Shown: positions 47,389 through 60,659 of the stretch, in pieces | Layout: every line of letters begins with the position of its first letter | How positions within the stretch are numbered: position 1 is the stretch's first letter | Source: Sphagnum compactum | Lineage: Eukaryota > Bryophyta > Sphagnopsida > Sphagnales | Direction of reading: 5' to 3' | Length of the DNA stretch: 64,000 nucleotides | Assembly (NCBI GenBank): GCA_965153455.1 | Contig: OZ234499.1 | Coordinates: 7,078,515-7,142,514, forward strand | The notes under the pieces: generated by a model | Told to the model about the DNA's origin: nothing | Seen by the model: only the letters and a program-made list of their open reading frames with translations | Databases searched by the model: none | Program-made: the position numbers and the translations under genes

Positions 47389-49866
47389 TTTAATAATACT
47401 TCAGCAAAGCAAAGATGTTAACCGAAACTTTGAAATTTCCTCTCTTTACAAATGTCTTGGTTTCAAACTACTGTACTTTTTTTCCGTATTTTTAGTTGAA
47501 GTTAAATCCCCACGGTAGGGGCATTCCCAAAATAAGGGGCTAGGACAAGGCAAGTAAAGCATGACACCAAGCCCTCCTAAATAACTCTCATGTGAACGAC
47601 AAAATTAATTCTCATGTGAACAGAGAAAGCAACGAATCATCCAAAAAGATGTCCCATATGCCTGCATTGATTCTTGTACATTCAGACATCACATATGCAT
47701 TTTTGGTTCTACCTATCGAGTTGCTGGATGTGTTCCTTTTTCATCCATTGACAAAACAGATCCCATATTGGTAAGCAGGTCTCAAACCTCTGAAGAGAAC
47801 ATTATGCCTGATAACTGGCTCAATGTAGCTGGTTACGAAAAGTATCTTGGGAACTGCCCGCACCTCAACTATGTCCCATTATGCCAATTTCTTGACCACA
47901 TTATATGAAATAATCTTCTGGTGATGATCAGACACTCGTAAAAATGTCTGTCAAGATTAGTAGTGTATTTGAAGGAACGATTTCTGAGCTCTTACGCACA
48001 GGGCAGGGCATCATGCTGTGTGCATTCCATTTTCCAAAATGCCCACACTTGTGGGCTTCCCATTTTCTGAAATGCTCCGAGTCATTTTTAAAATTTGTCT
48101 CCCTTAATGTCATGGAATTGTCTTACCCTTGCCCATTATGTTGGGTGCGTCGCCAAGCTCACCATAATGGGCAGGGGGCTTGACCATTCCATAGTGCGGA
48201 ACCAGCAACCTCTTGCCCCAAGCAAAGTCAGCATCATGCGAGCTGCTGAGAAAAGTCATATTTTTCCCTCTTGCGATGTGCTCTGCTTCCAAGAGCAGAG
48301 CAGAGCAGACCACTAAGTTAAGGTTTGCAGTTCACTTATTATATGCTATCCTGGCGTGTCCTTTTAGTTGCGGAATGGGATTCGAGGAAAGATTTGTCAT
48401 AGATCCCAAACACACCAATTGCATCACGCAAACATGGTTCACATTTTGTTGCTTTCTTTCTGATCACATTTTGGACAGTCTACAGACATCCTGAGGAATC
48501 CACGAAGAAGTTCTAACCATGTGCAAAATGTGATTCTGCCTGATTCTTCATGATTATACTAACAGGCATCACGACTAGACTGTTTGGATGCAGTAAAATT
48601 TGTTGCAGATAAAGGAGAAGGAAGGAAAGCAGAATCGGGAGCAAGCACATGTGGAGATTCTTGTGATTTTTTTGGTTTGTTGTATGAAATAATAAGAATA
48701 AGAATAGTAGATGCCTTGACTGACACACACCTTAATTTTTATTTTCTTGTGTGAATTGAAGAGCTGCCACTGGATAGCGCGATCGGCGGTACAGAAGAGC
48801 CCAAAAAAAATGTCGGATTGATGATGATGCTTCTAATTTGAAAAAACTCCTTGGAAATGCTTCATTGACAGGAATTTTTGGTCTGTACAAAATTTGCTAC
48901 TTACACTTCTGTCTCTTTTTCTGCTGATGTCCTGTTTTTTTCTCTGTTATTGAATACTCTTTGCAGGCAGGCACGCACGTCAGTCAACGGAAGTGATCAA
49001 TTCAAGTTGCATATTTGAGAAATTCTGTTTTTCGGCAGTTTTTGGTCTTCATTGTTGTGGTTGTTGTTTCTGGATTGCAGGCATTCCTTTGTTAGCTTAT
49101 TTCCTCATTTTTTTGTGGTCACTTGCTTTTGATTTTATTTTTTTCCCCTTTTTGCAAATAGATCGATCATGCATGATGCCATTTTGCAGTCAAGGAGCGC
49201 GAGATCCTGAGTGTGCTGCTAGGCTTGGTAAGCGCGCACCAAGCATGTGGGAGAGCACACCACGCCAAAGAGGAAAGAACGCCAACCGGGGCGGGGCGGC
49301 GCGTTCTTCCATGTTTACAGGTTTCGATTTCTGGAAAAAAATTGCACATGTGTATCTACCTTCCTCCTATGTGTGCCCCGGGCAGCGGCGCAACGTTTGT
49401 GCTGATCTATCTATCCATGCGGATGCGACAGGAGAAAGAGACTGAGAAGCGTGCAGCGATGGCGTCAGGCACAGCCACGGTGGTGGTAAGCACATCCAGA
49501 GGACCACCCGACGTGTTTCCTGCACATGCTCTGTTGCACGGGGATCTGCGAAACCGCGTGTCCGATGAGCGGCGTCAGCGATTTGCGAACGATTGGCGCA
49601 TCCGATTCCCCGATTTCGGTTTAGGACGGCCGCGATCTTGCGTCGTTGCTTTTGCGCGAGTGTTTTTCTCCCTTTCCCACTGCCCTCACGGCACCTAATA
49701 ATACGATATATAGCCACCACAAGACTCGGATAACAAACTAACAATAGAAACAAAACCGTTGCCGAGCTTAGATACTTTCCTCTACTGCTGTTGTGCAGCT
49801 TCTGCTTCTTCATCTCCCGTCTTCTTAGTCTTCTTCTTTCTCGAGAGATTCAAGGATTCCGCAGCT
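47389..49866. other. spacer and BolA promoter side, no other gene recognised
   Basis: An inverted repeat (CCTTGCCCATTATG and CATAATGGGCAGGG) lies at about 48127-48178. The last 700 bp are GC-rich, as expected of a promoter and leader. A plus-strand frame at 49213-49698 and its antisense partner at 49813-49367 look like by-products of GC-rich DNA. Confidence 0.45.
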
Positions 49867-51905
49867 ATGGGAGGTGTGTCAAAGGCTTCAGTGGAGGCGA
49901 CGCTCACCACCAAACTGCAGCCTGTTCACCTTGTAATTCTCCGCGTCCTCTTTTCTTCACCTTTCATCACAGGATTTGTCTTCCTTCTTTGGTACAAACT
50001 TACAGGCTTTTGCTTTTGCCAGCAGTAGTAGGGCGTTTGTCCAGAACTACTGCTCTACCTATTGTTGCGGGAAATAATAGTCTGGAAAGAAAGAGACTCT
50101 TGAAAACAGATCTTGATATTTCGCCAACCAGATTCTTTCTTGTTTTGTCTCGGGGAAGGAAGGGAGATCATCTTTGTCGCTATTTTTTTCTGTTTGTTCC
50201 TTTAGCTTCGGTAGGCGACGAAGTTACGCTTTGTCTGGTCTCGAAACCGAACATTGCAAGCTAGAGATTCTTTCTCTTGTTGTGAAGATGAAGAACTAGA
50301 GAGCTTCGCCCGCTGCTAATGGTTATGGGCTTTCTCACGAGAAAATTCAGCTTGTCCTTGGTGTGTGCTGTCTTCCTCTTCTTCGGAGTTTTTTCTCCAG
50401 GAGAGATAGATTCCTTTGCACGTCGTCCTAAATTCCACGCTCCTCTTTATCTTATTTGTACTCTTCTGCCCTCAATTCCCTTATTCTTCTTACCATGTAG
50501 ATCTGTCAAACGCTTCTTTGCACAGATCTTCGTTTTCCTTTCTCGAATTTGCGTGTTTCTGTTGTTGCTTGTAGGGAGACGCTTCGAGACGCGAACTAGC
50601 GCAGCCGGTAGATTCTATGGCAATAATAGCGATCGGCTCAGTATGTGAAATCTATGGAACCAAGCCATCGAATTCCGTGATCTCGTCGTTTGTTGCCGCT
50701 GCCAGCAATCCGGATTGCCTGCCAGCGATAATTCCTGTTCCTTTTCGCAAGGGTCTCGTGGCAGACGTCACACCTTTTTCAGAGGAGAAGGGTGGAATTG
50801 AATGAGACTGCTAAATCCATCTATCCAGTCGAGAAAGCGTTTTTTTTTGGGGGGGAGAAGACTTTCCAGGCCCTCTATTATCCTCATCTCACCGGGGGGG
50901 GGGGGGGTGCGCGCGGAGTGAAGATAGATGATGTAGTGCAAATCACATTGATGTTCCTTGTTTTCTAAGACGCTTGTAGTTAGTTGTAGACCAAAAATTG
51001 TCCATTACTGACACAGTGGTTTGTTGTTGGATCTATGTTTGACCGGCTGCTACTGGCATATGGGGATGGTGTGCAGGATGTGGTAGACACTTCTGGCGGG
51101 TGAGTTGAACAAATTCCAGTAGCGTAGCTGCTTCCAGGAAAGTAGACACATTTAACAAAGCTCCTACATTGTGCAAAAGAAATCCATCATAGCACATGAT
51201 CCATTCTCTATTGGAGTTTTCACATCTTCCCCTCCCCGCCCTTGCTGGGTTGCAGAGTGCTTTGCTTCATCTTATTCATATGTTCATACAGTGTTTTACA
51301 CATGGCATTAATAAGAATTGTATGCAATGGAATCAGGGTACATTCAAAGATGTTGAATAGCTGCTGGTGAGTAAGTTGGATATGTAGCTACATAGCTACT
51401 GCATGTAGAAGAAACCCTGAGCACTTATCCTGATCCAGCTTTTTCCCCTTCTGTTGAATGCATTGCTTCAGTGTGCTTGTGGTCATGCAGTGTTTGCATG
51501 ATTGTAAGCCCTATAGCTTACATTATACAATAGCTTAGACTAGCTACCTCTGTCAAAGGATTTTTTTGTGTTTGCTCCTTCGAAGGTCCTCCAGATTCAG
51601 AAACCCTAGTGAGCTGCTGAAACTGTAAATCATAACTTTCTCAGGCAGATTGCTAAATTTTAGAGTTTTGCAGGTGCGGAGCAAGCTTTGACATTCAAGT
51701 TGTCTCTGCAGCCTTTGAGGGGAAGAGACTCCTTGAGCGGCACCGACTTGTGAATGCTGCTCTGAGTGAGGAGATGAAAGAAATTCATGCACTTTCCATT
51801 CGGAAAGCTCTCACCCCTCAGCAATGGAAGGAGCAGCAGGCCCCTGCAAATGTCCCTCAGCAACAACCTACTGAGCCACAGAAGAATATTACTGCAACTG
51901 GGTAG
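49867..51905 (+). CDS. BolA family protein (BolA2-like), 106 aa
   Basis: Three plus-strand exons: 49867-49932 (MGGVSKASVEATLTTKLQPV plus HL), 51077-51099 (23 nt) and 51674-51905. Both introns are GT-AG, with phases 0 and 2. The joined protein carries the BolA signature: HLDVVDTSGGCGASFDIQVV, then FEGKRLLERHRLVNAALSEE and MKEIHALSIRKALTPQQWK, ending in a Pro/Gln-rich tail. The RxLxxHRLVN helix-turn-helix-like core, the Cys in GGCG and a His in ERHR match the class that pairs with monothiol glutaredoxins through a shared iron-sulfur cluster. The protein has no transit peptide, so it is probably cytosolic or nuclear. A possible polyadenylation signal AATAAA lies at 52055-52060. The middle exon is only 23 nt. 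No lesion was seen. Confidence 0.95.
50894..50907. repeat. G14 run in BolA intron 1
   Basis: A run of 14 G followed by TGCGCGCGG. A T9G7-type run lies just upstream at about 50841-50857. Both are prone to sequencing length errors. Confidence 0.9.
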
Positions 51906-54900
51906 AAAATTCCCACCTTGCTGAGATCTAGCTTCTTGCTCCTTGCTGTCATTGCTGGCAAATCTCCAGGAGTAAAGGGTTGTAGCAATATCAAGGTTTT
52001 GCTCTGAAGGTCACATCTATATCAATGTAGTGGAAGGTGAATTCTTACAGATGAAATAAACCCTTCTCAGTGTTTTGTATCAAGGATATATACGTTATGA
52101 AAGAGTAGCATGGGGGTCCTTCCTCAGCAGGCTCACCCTTCTTCACCTTTGGATGTTGCAGTGGAGCTAGGGACCATTGAGATAATGTGGCTCTGGAAAT
52201 CACCAACTAATGCATACATGCACAAAGACCATCAGTGTAAACCTAAATCCTAAAGCTCCTCCTCCTGCTGCTGCTGCATGTCTTGAAATATAGTGTCAAC
52301 TCCTCCTACCCTGTGCACCCATTTCACATGTCCTGAAAGCATCTTTATTACACAACATCCCCATTACACAGGCCCCATTGAGAAAGAAAGGCTGCAGGGG
52401 ACGCAGCCACATGTTAGGTCAGAACCTGATTGATGATGGAGTCAATGGATTCTGTGGGTCTTTCTCCAGCCAAGTTTGTCTATTTTACTTTGTTTGCTTG
52501 CTTTCTGATGGATTTTGCAATTACAAGTCGCTCAAAGATGATGTCGACGTTCTAGGGAGGGATGGTTTTCAGCTCTTTTGCAAGAGTTTTCAATCTTCAC
52601 ATATGGAGTTCCAAGGAGGTTCAGATATCTGAGTAGTTCAGACCATGGTGACTTCTATTTATGACATAATCACATATGAAAAGATCCAGGGGAGAAAGGT
52701 GATGAGGTTAACTTTGTGGGAGGACAAGCTTCCTATTTGAAACATGCCCAATGGTTCTCTGAGGTTTGCCATTGCAGATCTGATATCATTTGCCTACAAA
52801 AAAACCATCAAATTTTGTACATTTGAGGATGATTTATATGTTGCATAATGTTGTTACCTTATGGATTTCATAAGATCTTTGACAAGCTGTATCACAGAAA
52901 ATGTTACTGATGTTTGGCAAAGGAGAAGGATCTATCTTTCAAGCCTTTCTGAATTTGCATTTCCTTGCACATGACCTGCAATGAGATGCATCATGATATT
53001 CGAAGCAAACGTCAATTGCAGGGGCAACTGATTCAGCCCTCCAGCCCTGGCAGTCCTGCACTGGGAGGCAGAATTGGCCCCTGCAGCAGATTATGCTACC
53101 TACTTTTTTTTGTTAGCAACCTACCTTCTTTGAAGCCACTGCCTACCTGCCATTAATGCCAGTGAACAGACCATAGCAGGCCAATTCTGCAAGGTGCACC
53201 CTCCCCAGGGAGACTCACCCAGGGAGTGCTTACTTGGCAGAATCAGCCTTCTGTGGCCCATTTACTAGCACTGGATAGTGCATGTTTGCTGCTTTCAAAT
53301 CTGTTCCGTATGTAGCTGCATATGCTTGTTCTGGTTGCAACTGCTGATTTGATAAGTGCAACAACACAGTTTGACAAGTTTGTTCACATATTGGTTGACG
53401 TAACTTCAAATGCAATCAACCAGATACTATATCCAATTCATCAGGTTTGGATGTTTGTTACTGATTTTGGAACCACCTCCATGTCATGCTCATCTGGGAA
53501 GTTCAGCTGCTGAAGTTATTGTAGGAGGGGACAAGACCAACCACTAGGCTGGTTCCTTTCCTTCTACAATCAGCACCATCATCCTTCAGCATCCTGCAAT
53601 TGCTTAAATACTCAAGAATGTTGTTTGTTGCACATGTTGTGGAGGACAAATGGACAGCATTCAGCATTACATGTCCAGAACTGAGAAGTTGACACAGAAT
53701 GTAAGAGCAACAGACTGAATTCTTTATAAAAAAATTCTGTATTCATTCTCATCCTTAGAGCCCATTTTGTCTTAGTAGATGCAAACTGCAAGCAGTTCAG
53801 TAGCTTTGTCAGGTCACAACAGGTGGATGTCCAATGATCACTGGAAGGTACTGAATGATTGTGATACCCAGTATAAGCTTGCAGGAAAGGTGTTCTGGCC
53901 ATAAATACATGAGCATATCAATGCAAATTTGTTAGTTGAGCACTGGACTCTCACTGGAGTGTCTCTTCTCCAAGGGTCCCATTAGATTTGGAGCAATGTC
54001 AGACACAGGGACAAGCTTCCTGCAGTATTGTATAGAGGTATTGTGTATCTTTTCTTTCAGTGAAGAAAGATCTGGGACAACAAGTCCAATGATGAAAAGA
54101 AGGAATTGAATCAGTACTTCAGGAGCAGAAAATGGTATGTAACTGTCAACCAATTTACTGTCCAATTGTCTTCATGTTCTACCTGTTCTTTGAGATCTTG
54201 ACTGGGTCAACCACACATCAGGAGAGAAGCAATGTTCCCCCCTGATCCTGGACTTGCTATTTACAACCTGAGAATGTACAGCTTTGAACATCCGTTTTTA
54301 CAGACAAACTACAATTGTTGCTTGTGCCCACCAAAAAGAGGGCTTCGTCTTCACTTCAGTAACCAAAATCACTTATCAGGATGATGGAATTAGTCTTTAT
54401 ATATCTTTTTCTTACATGACATAGATTCCCATCATTGCTACTAAGATAGCGCATGCAGGTTGGTGCAGGTTGTTGGTCTGGATTTTGAACTTCCTCTTCT
54501 GCACATCAATATGCAAACAATCAGGAAGACTTTGTTGCTCTCCCACAGATACCAGTGTAGCTGCTCCCTCAACAACCACTGTATCCACTCCCTCAGATAC
54601 CATTGCACCTGCTTCCTTGAAGAGCACCATATTTACTCCCTCAGATACCAATGTGCCTCCTGTTCCAAAAAAGAACTCATCGGCCAAACAGTTACCCCAG
54701 ATTACGAAAGGCCTGTTGGCACTCCTTCAAAAACCAGAAAGTTACACTACTCAACATGGATTTGGTTCCACTTTACCAGGTATGTCTTACTGGCCTGACA
54801 ATATATTATTGCTCCACGTAAATTCTACGAAGATGTCAAAGTTATGAGAGTAGTTTTTGTACAGAGTATTTGATAGATTGAAGCAATTTGTGTGTACACA

Positions 54901-55186
54901 ATGAACTTCATGACCCAAGCATTTTGTTCAAAGACAAAAGTTTTGCTCCAGCATTTCTTATAAAACTGTAGTGTGAAACTCCAAAGTCTTTTCAGCATGG
55001 CAGATTGTCAAGTATCAATCAGCTGGCTTGAAGTGTGTGTGCAGCTTTCAATGTGGAGTTGTTTCAAGAGTTTTTGACTCCTGAAAAGCCAACTGAAACC
55101 CGAATCTTGCAAGGTGCAACTAAAGGGAACCGAGCAAAGTGATGAGGCACAGGGAGAAATTTTAGAAAGAGCTTACATTATTGTTG
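51906..55186. other. spacer, no secure gene
   Basis: BolA 3' UTR followed by about 3 kb of mixed DNA. A plus-strand frame rich in Ser/Thr/Pro lies at 54470-54847, with diverged repeats around CCCTCAGATACCA (SPTDTSVAAPSTTTVSTPSD); its antisense frame is also open, so it is not a secure gene. A minus-strand open block at about 53350-53230 (QQLQPEQAYAATYGTDLKAA) is also unrecognised. An inverted pair GCAGAATTGGCC / GGCCAATTCTGC lies at about 53070 and 53181. Confidence 0.4.
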
Positions 55187-56490
55187 TTAGTGGTTTGAAA
55201 GCCAGTGCGTCTTCTCTGTACAAATTTTGGAGAGCAGGATTGGATGCTTGTTTGTTCCTGTGATAGGAGTCACGATGATGTCACAGTTTATGTGGACCCT
55301 GAAATGGTGGGTAATTATGTTCAGAATCCTCACCCGTGTCACCACATGCAAAGTGACCTCAAATTCCACACTTTGGTCTTTGATATCTGCCAATAACTTT
55401 ATCCCTGTGTCTTGGCTGACTGGGAGGTTGTGAACTTCTACTCGGGTTTGAAGAAGATCAGTGTTGCTTCTTCCTTGATAGAATGGCTCCACCCAATCCT
55501 CCCCTATCAAATCTCTGTTATATGACACCATCACCTGTCACACACACGCACACACACAAAACAAAATGACAACAACAATCATGTGAGAAGACCTCTAGAC
55601 AAAAAGAAGTTCAATAGCTATATGTATACAGAAACAAAACCTCTCTGGAAAATTTGGAGACTACTTGTAGAGACTTAACAACCCACAGAACCAGGTATTG
55701 AGGTCTAGAGATGCAACCCCTCCTTACACATAACCTATAAAAAAATTCTCTGTGATCTCTGAGTTTGACAAGAAAGTTTATGGTTTATACCAGCAAAGTA
55801 AAAAACCTGGAACTGGCCAACACTGATTCAAACACTCAGCCAACACTCCCGTTCAAACACTTGGAAACAAAAGAAAAACTCCTGGATCTCAGCTGACAAG
55901 ATCAAGCAGATTCTCTCCTCCACCACCCCCACCCCCCATTTGCACTACCAAAAAGATTGATCATGGAGTTTAAAAGGCTAGAAAAGTGTTATCTTTTCTA
56001 AAAATAAGAGTAAATGAACATGGGTGAGAAGAGGGATGCAAGTTTTGTAAATTACATGAACATGGTCATAGAAAGTCCCGATGTGCTTGATTTGGTTGTG
56101 AGCTTTGATAGTAACAGCAATGACTGCAGTTAGTTTCTGAACAGGCACCATAATGCTGCTACTACTGCTGCTGTTGTCTCCAGCTGAATAAGAAGAAACA
56201 TTGTTGGCATTCATGCTTGAGGTTGAGAAATTGCTCAAAACCAAGCTGATAATGTCACACTTTGGGGGCTGGGGATGAACCACCACAAACTCCACCAGCA
56301 CTGTCAATCCCAGGCAGAACATGATGACGATTAGCACCTCCAATGCCCATACCAAGCAGCTCCTAACTGTCTTCGCCTTACACAGTCGTAGTATTTGCCT
56401 TCTTGGTGCTGTCCCAGCAGCAGCTTCATCACCTTCCTCAGTGGTGGTGGTTTTGGAGGTGACACAACTCAACAAGCAATTGGGCAGCAT
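55187..56490 (-). CDS. NHL/LEA2 family membrane protein, 260 aa
   Basis: Two minus-strand exons: 56490-56056 and 55534-55187, with a GT-AG intron in phase 0 (783 nt). A short cytosolic, Thr/Glu-rich N terminus with basic APRRQILRLCKAK precedes one membrane segment at about residues 45-71 (CLVWALEVLIVIMFCLGLTV). A LEA2-type beta domain follows: AVIAVTIKAHNQIKHIGTFY continuing into DHVHVMVSYNRD, VEPFYQGRSNTDLLQTRVEV, and VRILNIITHHFRVHINCDII. These match NDR1/HIN1-like proteins, which are plasma-membrane anchored and often linked to defence or cell-wall contact; that role is inferred from the family. Ser-rich and Asn-rich stretches lie between the membrane segment and the core domain. The C-terminal about 25 residues after CDII have no known motif. 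The start is the first ATG of the open frame. Confidence 0.88.
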
Positions 56491-59400
56491 GAAATGAAAA
56501 ATTGGAGTTCTTACACAAACTTACAAGCACTTCTTCGTCCCCTCTCAGAAGATCTTTGTGAAGAAGTAAATGCGCTTCCCAACTTTTGACTATGCTGGTT
56601 TGAAGTCAAAGGGAAAATGTAACTTTTAACTTCAAGCTTTTAACTTCCTAGAGATGTAGAGCTCTTCTTATACTCAGTATTTGATATAAGCTTCAAAACT
56701 CCAATCTTTTGCTTAAAAAATGCGATGTATAGAAAAGTAAAGAAAGCAGCAATATGCTCAAAGTTGTGATCTTGTGATCTCTTCTTCAAAGCTGTGATCT
56801 AAACAACTCTTGGTCTCTGTGCAAGCAATCAAAGCCATGGGTTTCACCACAATTGAAACTCAAATCTGTTTATCCAAGTCCAAAATCCATAATATATACC
56901 CAAAGTCTCAGGACTCCTAGTTGTACCCACAATTTTACTTCATCTTAAAGTTGGGATTATACACAATTTTAAGATCTATAAAATCTAGCATTTTGATTGA
57001 GGCCATAAGCTTGTAAAAGAATCCTGAGATGTACAGCGTGCCAGGTAAGGAGCAAGATCCTTGTGAGAGAGGTAGGTAAGAAAGTCATGCATGCCTTGCC
57101 TTGTCCTTCACCCTACACAACGGCATTTGTAAGGAAAAACAGGGCAAACCTCCAGCTCACTAGATTTACAAACAGATCAGTTGCCTGTCCCTTCAGAAGC
57201 TTCAAGTACAATGCTCATCATTCTGCTCACAACAGGTTGTCTCATTCTGCAAAGTAACTCCAAACAATCAGATCTTGGGAGGCATGGTACTACTTCCAGT
57301 TCACTCAGTTTTCTCCTCTCATGATTTGTATGCAGGTTTTGTGCAATTCAAGTATTATGTACCCATTGCATAAATTTGGCTAGGTAAGCTTCAGGCCCCA
57401 TGGAGTCACTGGATCATGACCTGCACTGCCCACATACTCATGAAGTAGGTCCTTAAAGTTTGCAAGCATTAACACATCAAAATCAAACCCTAACATATGC
57501 AGACCCAAGAACATTAGCTTATTTCTCTCAAACATTGACTGTAATGAGTGCAAATTTCAGAGGTTTTTCACTTCTGTTTTTTATGGTAACTACAAGGCCC
57601 TACAACAGGACCCAACAGATTCATCTCCCCCTAAAGACTTCTGCTGCAAGCAGAAAAAAGTTCCAACATGCACAAAACTATGATTTGTCATCCTGAAGGG
57701 ACTTTCAAAATCAAGCATAATTTTGAGCAAAAGGAGCTCTCACAAAGTTTTTGCCACATTTCTGGAAACAACGAGAATGCTCAGGCAGCATGCAGTGCTT
57801 CTCTTAGCGTTCAAATGTGCAATTAAACTTCCAAAGTTCTGTCAGATTTCAGGACATTGAACACTAGCAAAATGCAGCTTTAGCGCTTGTTTTTTGCTCG
57901 ACCCTCCTCTAATTCCTTTTTCAAACTGAAAATGTCTACAATTTATTCTGCAATTGTTTGTGCTATTCAAACCTATGAACTGCTTTGTAATCATGCCAGA
58001 AGACCCATGAATTGCTTCAGTCACAAGATTAGAAGGACCTCAAAAGGTGAGTGCTGCTCCTCACTGGAAACATACCCCCAAACAGAGCTGAACTGGAACT
58101 TTACTTCACAAAATCTACTAAACATTGCAAAAAGACATTTGTGAGAATCTAACTGCCAAGTTGGAAGCCCCATCACGAATTGACACACGCGATCTAGTTC
58201 ATGCATATGCCGGATCTCAAGCATGAGTTGATGAACCTTCAGGAATCTGCCATTGCTGCTCTCCAAAAATCCAAGCAGCAAAGCTCTAAACAAAACTGAA
58301 CTGGAGCTAAGCCACTCCCATGATGATATCATTAACTCAATTGGGTGCACAAACATGCAAACAACATACTGATAAAACCACACAAAACATTGAAAGAAAG
58401 GAAGATAATATGACAACATAAGAAGGCATGGAATTAGCTTAACTACGATTGAGTATCAAATATTGTTGTCTCACCACCAATTTTGCATTTTTTACAAACT
58501 TTGAACAAATTATATGTTGGTTATTTGAATTGTCATTTTACTCCCATTTGTAGCACTTTTGATACTTATATATCCAAAAGAATTCCAAAATGAAACTGGA
58601 CCTCACTTTTGCTACTGAAAATTTGTTGCCTGGTATTAATGCTGACATTTTTTTTTCTTTTTACAAAACTTTGCTCCTCAACAAGAGTGTATTCCAAACT
58701 CACCATGCGGCAACACAATTGATATAATACAAATGATTTCCAGGTTCAACTGAAATTGTTTTGAGAGAGAAAGAAAGATGATACATTGCCAAGAGACAAG
58801 CTCTTTATGAGAATTTAATAACTTTTTATCATTTGGGCAGCAGACTAGCTACAGATGCGAAGAAGAAACAAATTAAATTTTTTAAAAATAATTTATTGCA
58901 TATTTAAATTGGAATTTAGTGTTCACACTCTTGGACCATGGACATATATGTGTGTGTGTGTGTGCGCGTTAACATATCATATATAACATGTTACATAGAA
59001 ATCAGCATTTACTAGAACGTATGGAGGTTTCAACTTTGACATTTAACCCTGAAATGGACGTGACAACTATTATGATCTCCATTATCTTATTAGCTAATAT
59101 CATGTAATAATGTTAAATGCAAAGGAGATCAAAGACTACAAGTATTTCCTCTATGTTTTCTCAAATATCAACATTTTTGTTTTTATATTTAAAATAAAAG
59201 ATGTATTATGATAATTTTTTCTTGGAGTGTAAAACCCTAATTTGGAAGGTAAATTCTCATAATACAATGGAATCATGAACAAAAACCCATTTCAAATAAT
59301 TGAAGCATTCTTACACACCACTTTTATCTAAAACAATAAGCGAAGTTGAATCACATGCTAAAAACTTTCATCTATGCATGAAACAAGGGATCTACAATCA

Positions 59401-59747
59401 TTCTAGGGTTAATGGTGATGCACAAAACCATTTAAGCACATTAAGGCACAACATGCACTAAAGCTAAACATAACCCAATGTGTGCAATTGTTAGTCCAGA
59501 CATTGTTAAGATGAGAAGGGTTTCACTCATGTGATAATGGAAAAAGTTAAGTTCTTGATGGCATAAGGTAATTCATGTCACAAATGGAAGACCTGCTAGC
59601 TCACATGTCAAAAACACCATGCAGATGGCTTTTGGAACCTCTTCATCCATTCCCTTTTAGGTACCCATCCATACTTCTCGATCAAACTTTGAAGTTTGGG
59701 GGCCATTGTGCTACCTTCTATAATCCAAATATTCATGTACGATAATA
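56491..59747. other. spacer, no gene recognised
   Basis: About 3.2 kb becoming steadily AT-richer to the right. Frames of up to 132 codons (58419-58021, minus) have no recognised homology. A GT microsatellite lies at 58949-58966. Confidence 0.45.
58949..58966. repeat. (TG)n microsatellite
   Basis: Nine to ten TG dinucleotides followed by CGCG. Confidence 0.9.
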
Positions 59748-60146
59748 GAGTTATTCGTAAAGTAACCCTGTCTTCACCCTGTCTTTGGGCCTCCTTTCAA
59801 CCCCTATCCCCTCTTTAAGTGGTATCAGCAAAGTAAAGACATTTTATTAAATCACAGTATGAAATGCTGTAACTCAGTACGAAATGCTGAAACTCAGCAT
59901 TTCATGCACAAGGGTCGAGACTAATTATAGTAGTTGTACAGGTAGTAGCAGTGAAAGTATATGTAGCAGCAGTGGAGGCGCTCAAGAAAAAGGAAAGAGA
60001 GGATGAAACTCAGTTTACTATTAAATTGATGGTTTCACCCCTCGTTGAATGCTAATGTACTTTTTTGCAGGTTTTCTCTTATCTCACCCTGTGTATGACT
60101 AAACTCAGGTATTTGGTGCTGTGTTTGTCTTACTTTACGGATAACT
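59748..60146. mobile_element. MITE-like element with inverted ends, 399 bp
   Basis: The left end GAGTTATTCGTAAAGTAA (59748-59765) and right end TTACTTTACGGATAACTT (60129-60146) are reverse complements apart from two mismatches. A TA dinucleotide flanks both sides (59746-59747 and 60147-60148), compatible with a TA target site. There is no coding capacity. An internal hairpin CGAAATGCTGA / TCAGCATTTCA lies at about 59880-59905. The size, ends and TA flanks suggest a non-autonomous Tc1/mariner-like element, but the superfamily is not certain. Confidence 0.65.
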
Positions 60147-60659
60147 TTAATATCTCACAAAAATAACTTTCAAAATCATACAATCTTGCTTATGAATTGC
60201 ATCCTTCAATGTTCAATGTTGTTAAATCCACACAATGCCATCATCACAATACATCAAAGCCAAGTAACACATATGGCATGCAAATCCTTGTTTCCATGAA
60301 TTGAAATAATATAAACTCACAATACAACCTTTTTTCCATGCTCATGGGGTGAGGCATTTAACAACTTTTGTTCCACACACGACCAATTTATGAAAGGAGG
60401 CAGTAGCCTCCATATTGTCCATGAAAATAAAACCATGTGTGATCGTTCCTACTGTTGAGATGAAAAATGTCATTAAAACATATAATAAGTTCTAAATTCC
60501 ACATTGGAGATTGAATTCTTAAACTAAAGCAACAATGATTTAATGATCTTGTTCATAGTTCACTAATTTTTAAGCAACATTGTTGGTTGCTAAAACCTAA
60601 ACCCTTCAACATGTATTTTGGAATAAAAGAAAACCACATTCAATTGAAGGAATTGAAAT

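Noticed and set aside
49213-49813. Overlapping frames of 161 (plus) and 148 (minus) codons upstream of BolA
   Set aside because: Open frames on both strands in GC-rich promoter DNA without recognisable domains.
50319-50648. 109-codon hydrophobic plus-strand frame
   Set aside because: It lies wholly inside BolA intron 1 and has Phe/Leu-rich low-complexity composition.
54412-54687. 91-codon minus-strand Val/Gly-rich frame
   Set aside because: It is antisense to the Ser/Thr/Pro-rich repeat frame. Both arise from the same short DNA repeat, so neither is secure.
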